In this document: piece after piece, positions 63,469-64,000 of the stretch
Layout of the letters: every line of letters begins with the position of its first letter
Numbering within the stretch: position 1 is the stretch's first letter
Assembly: GCA_022824305.1 (NCBI GenBank)
Contig: JAJEAD010000089.1
Location: forward strand, 167,756 to 231,755
Direction of reading: 5' to 3'
DNA from: Gammaproteobacteria bacterium
GTDB lineage: Bacteria > Pseudomonadota > Gammaproteobacteria > HK1
Length of the DNA stretch: 64,000 bases
The notes under the pieces: model-generated
What the model was told of the DNA's origin: nothing
The model's input: the letters and a program-made list of their open reading frames with translations, nothing else
The model's database searches: none
Made by a program: the position numbers and the translations under genes

Positions 63469-64000
63469 TCAGTTCATCCGGATGTTGCCCACGCCCACGA
63501 GGCGCTGGTACATGGCGAAGAAGATCATCACGCACACCAGGAGCAGCGCGCTGAGCGCGGCGGCGAGACCCCAGTTGACGGTGGTGTTGACGTGGAACGC
63601 GATGAAGTAGCTCAGCATCTGGTCGGCGGGTCCGCCCACCAGCGCCGGCGTGATGTAGTACCCGAGCGACAGGATGAACACCAGCAGCACGCCGGCGCCG
63701 ACGCCGGGCAGGGTCTGAGGCAGGTAGACCTTGATGAACGCGCTCACCGGGTTGGCGCCGAGCGATGCCGCCGCCTTCATGTGGTAGGGATCGATTCCCT
63801 TCATGACGCTGAACATCGGCAGCACCATGAAGGGCAGCAGGATGTGCACCATCGCGATGTAGGTGCCCATGCGGTTTCGGACCAGTTGCAGCGGCTCGTC
63901 CCAGAGCCCGAAGTAGATGGCGATGTCGTTGATCACGCCTTCGTTCTGAAGCAGCACCAGCCAGGCGGTGGTACGCACCAGGAGCGAGGTCCAGAAAGGC
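63469..64000 (-). CDS. ABC transporter permease, PotB-like, N-terminus missing
   Basis: The frame runs off the right edge; 177 C-terminal residues are present, entering in the family stretch [19 protein letters not shown]. The EAA loop is [20 protein letters not shown], followed by [18 protein letters not shown]. Pairs with the PotC-like gene downstream. The ATPase and binding protein of this importer are expected beyond the edge. Confidence 0.9.
   Translation of the reverse strand, partial: PFWTSLLVRTTAWLVLLQNEGVINDIAIYFGLWDEPLQLVRNRMGTYIAMVHILLPFMVLPMFSVMKGIDPYHMKAAASLGANPVSAFIKVYLPQTLPGVGAGVLLVFILSLGYYITPALVGGPADQMLSYFIAFHVNTTVNWGLAAALSALLLVCVMIFFAMYQRLVGVGNIRMN

Noticed and set aside
1..64000. 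CRISPR arrays, insertion sequences, prophage or integrase genes
   Set aside because: No regularly spaced repeats, transposase or phage gene was seen on either strand.

Overview
The window is GC-rich, densely coded DNA from a gammaproteobacterium, probably an uncultured marine or host-associated one. The lineage call rests on gene order and gene content. The block rne / rluC-sppA / maf / yceD-rpmF-plsX-fabH-fabD-fabG-acpP-fabF-mltG-tmk-holB matches the Pseudomonas and E. coli order. A second block, htrA-lepB-rnc-era-recO, together with efp-epmA, xseB-ispA, mlaA, rpoH, parC/parE, ampD and yqiB, points the same way. No RNA gene, CRISPR array, insertion sequence or phage gene was seen. Starts and stops often overlap (ATGA, TGATG, GTGA), so most genes sit in translationally coupled operons.

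Region 1 (1-15.2 kb): a truncated FixL-like PAS protein at the left edge, then the fatty-acid and lipid-precursor operon on the minus strand ending in mltG-tmk-holB (pabC is absent from its usual place). The divergent maf gene, the sppA-rluC pair and the divergent rne gene with a long untranslated leader follow. Region 2 (15.2-34.1 kb): recO-era-rnc-lepB-htrA (no lepA), the EF-P / EpmA pair, topoisomerase IV parC and parE around glnE, a short rubrerythrin with a clear promoter and operator, then plus-strand xseB-ispA-folE2-mlaA (no dxs), and mazG.

Region 3 (34.6-64 kb) is accessory metabolism rich in transport and in enzymes linked to methylated amines and osmolytes: a PotD-like binding protein, a CaiT-like BCCT carrier, a small heat-shock protein, a Rieske oxygenase of the choline/carnitine/betaine type, a UspA protein coupled to a Bacillus-type pyruvate dehydrogenase complex (E1a-E1b-E2-E3), an SDR, an MttB-family methyltransferase facing a luciferase-like flavin oxidoreductase, an orphan molybdopterin dehydrogenase subunit coupled to a TauD-type dioxygenase, rpoH, a divergent pair of paralogous phosphoribosyltransferases, a 2-hydroxyacid dehydrogenase with an SDR, a TAXI-type TRAP transporter, and two permeases of a polyamine/opine-type ABC importer that runs off the right edge. 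A plausible but unproved reading is uptake of quaternary or methylated amines and organic acids, oxidative or corrinoid demethylation, and feeding of the carbon into acetyl-CoA.

The most unusual points are a GlnE whose adenylyltransferase half has lost its signature residues while the adenylyl-removing half is intact, the divergent phosphoribosyltransferase pair separated by only 39 bp, a ParC with histidine at the usual quinolone-contact serine, a rubrerythrin promoter with a perfect dyad at the start site, and the UspA-pyruvate dehydrogenase operon.
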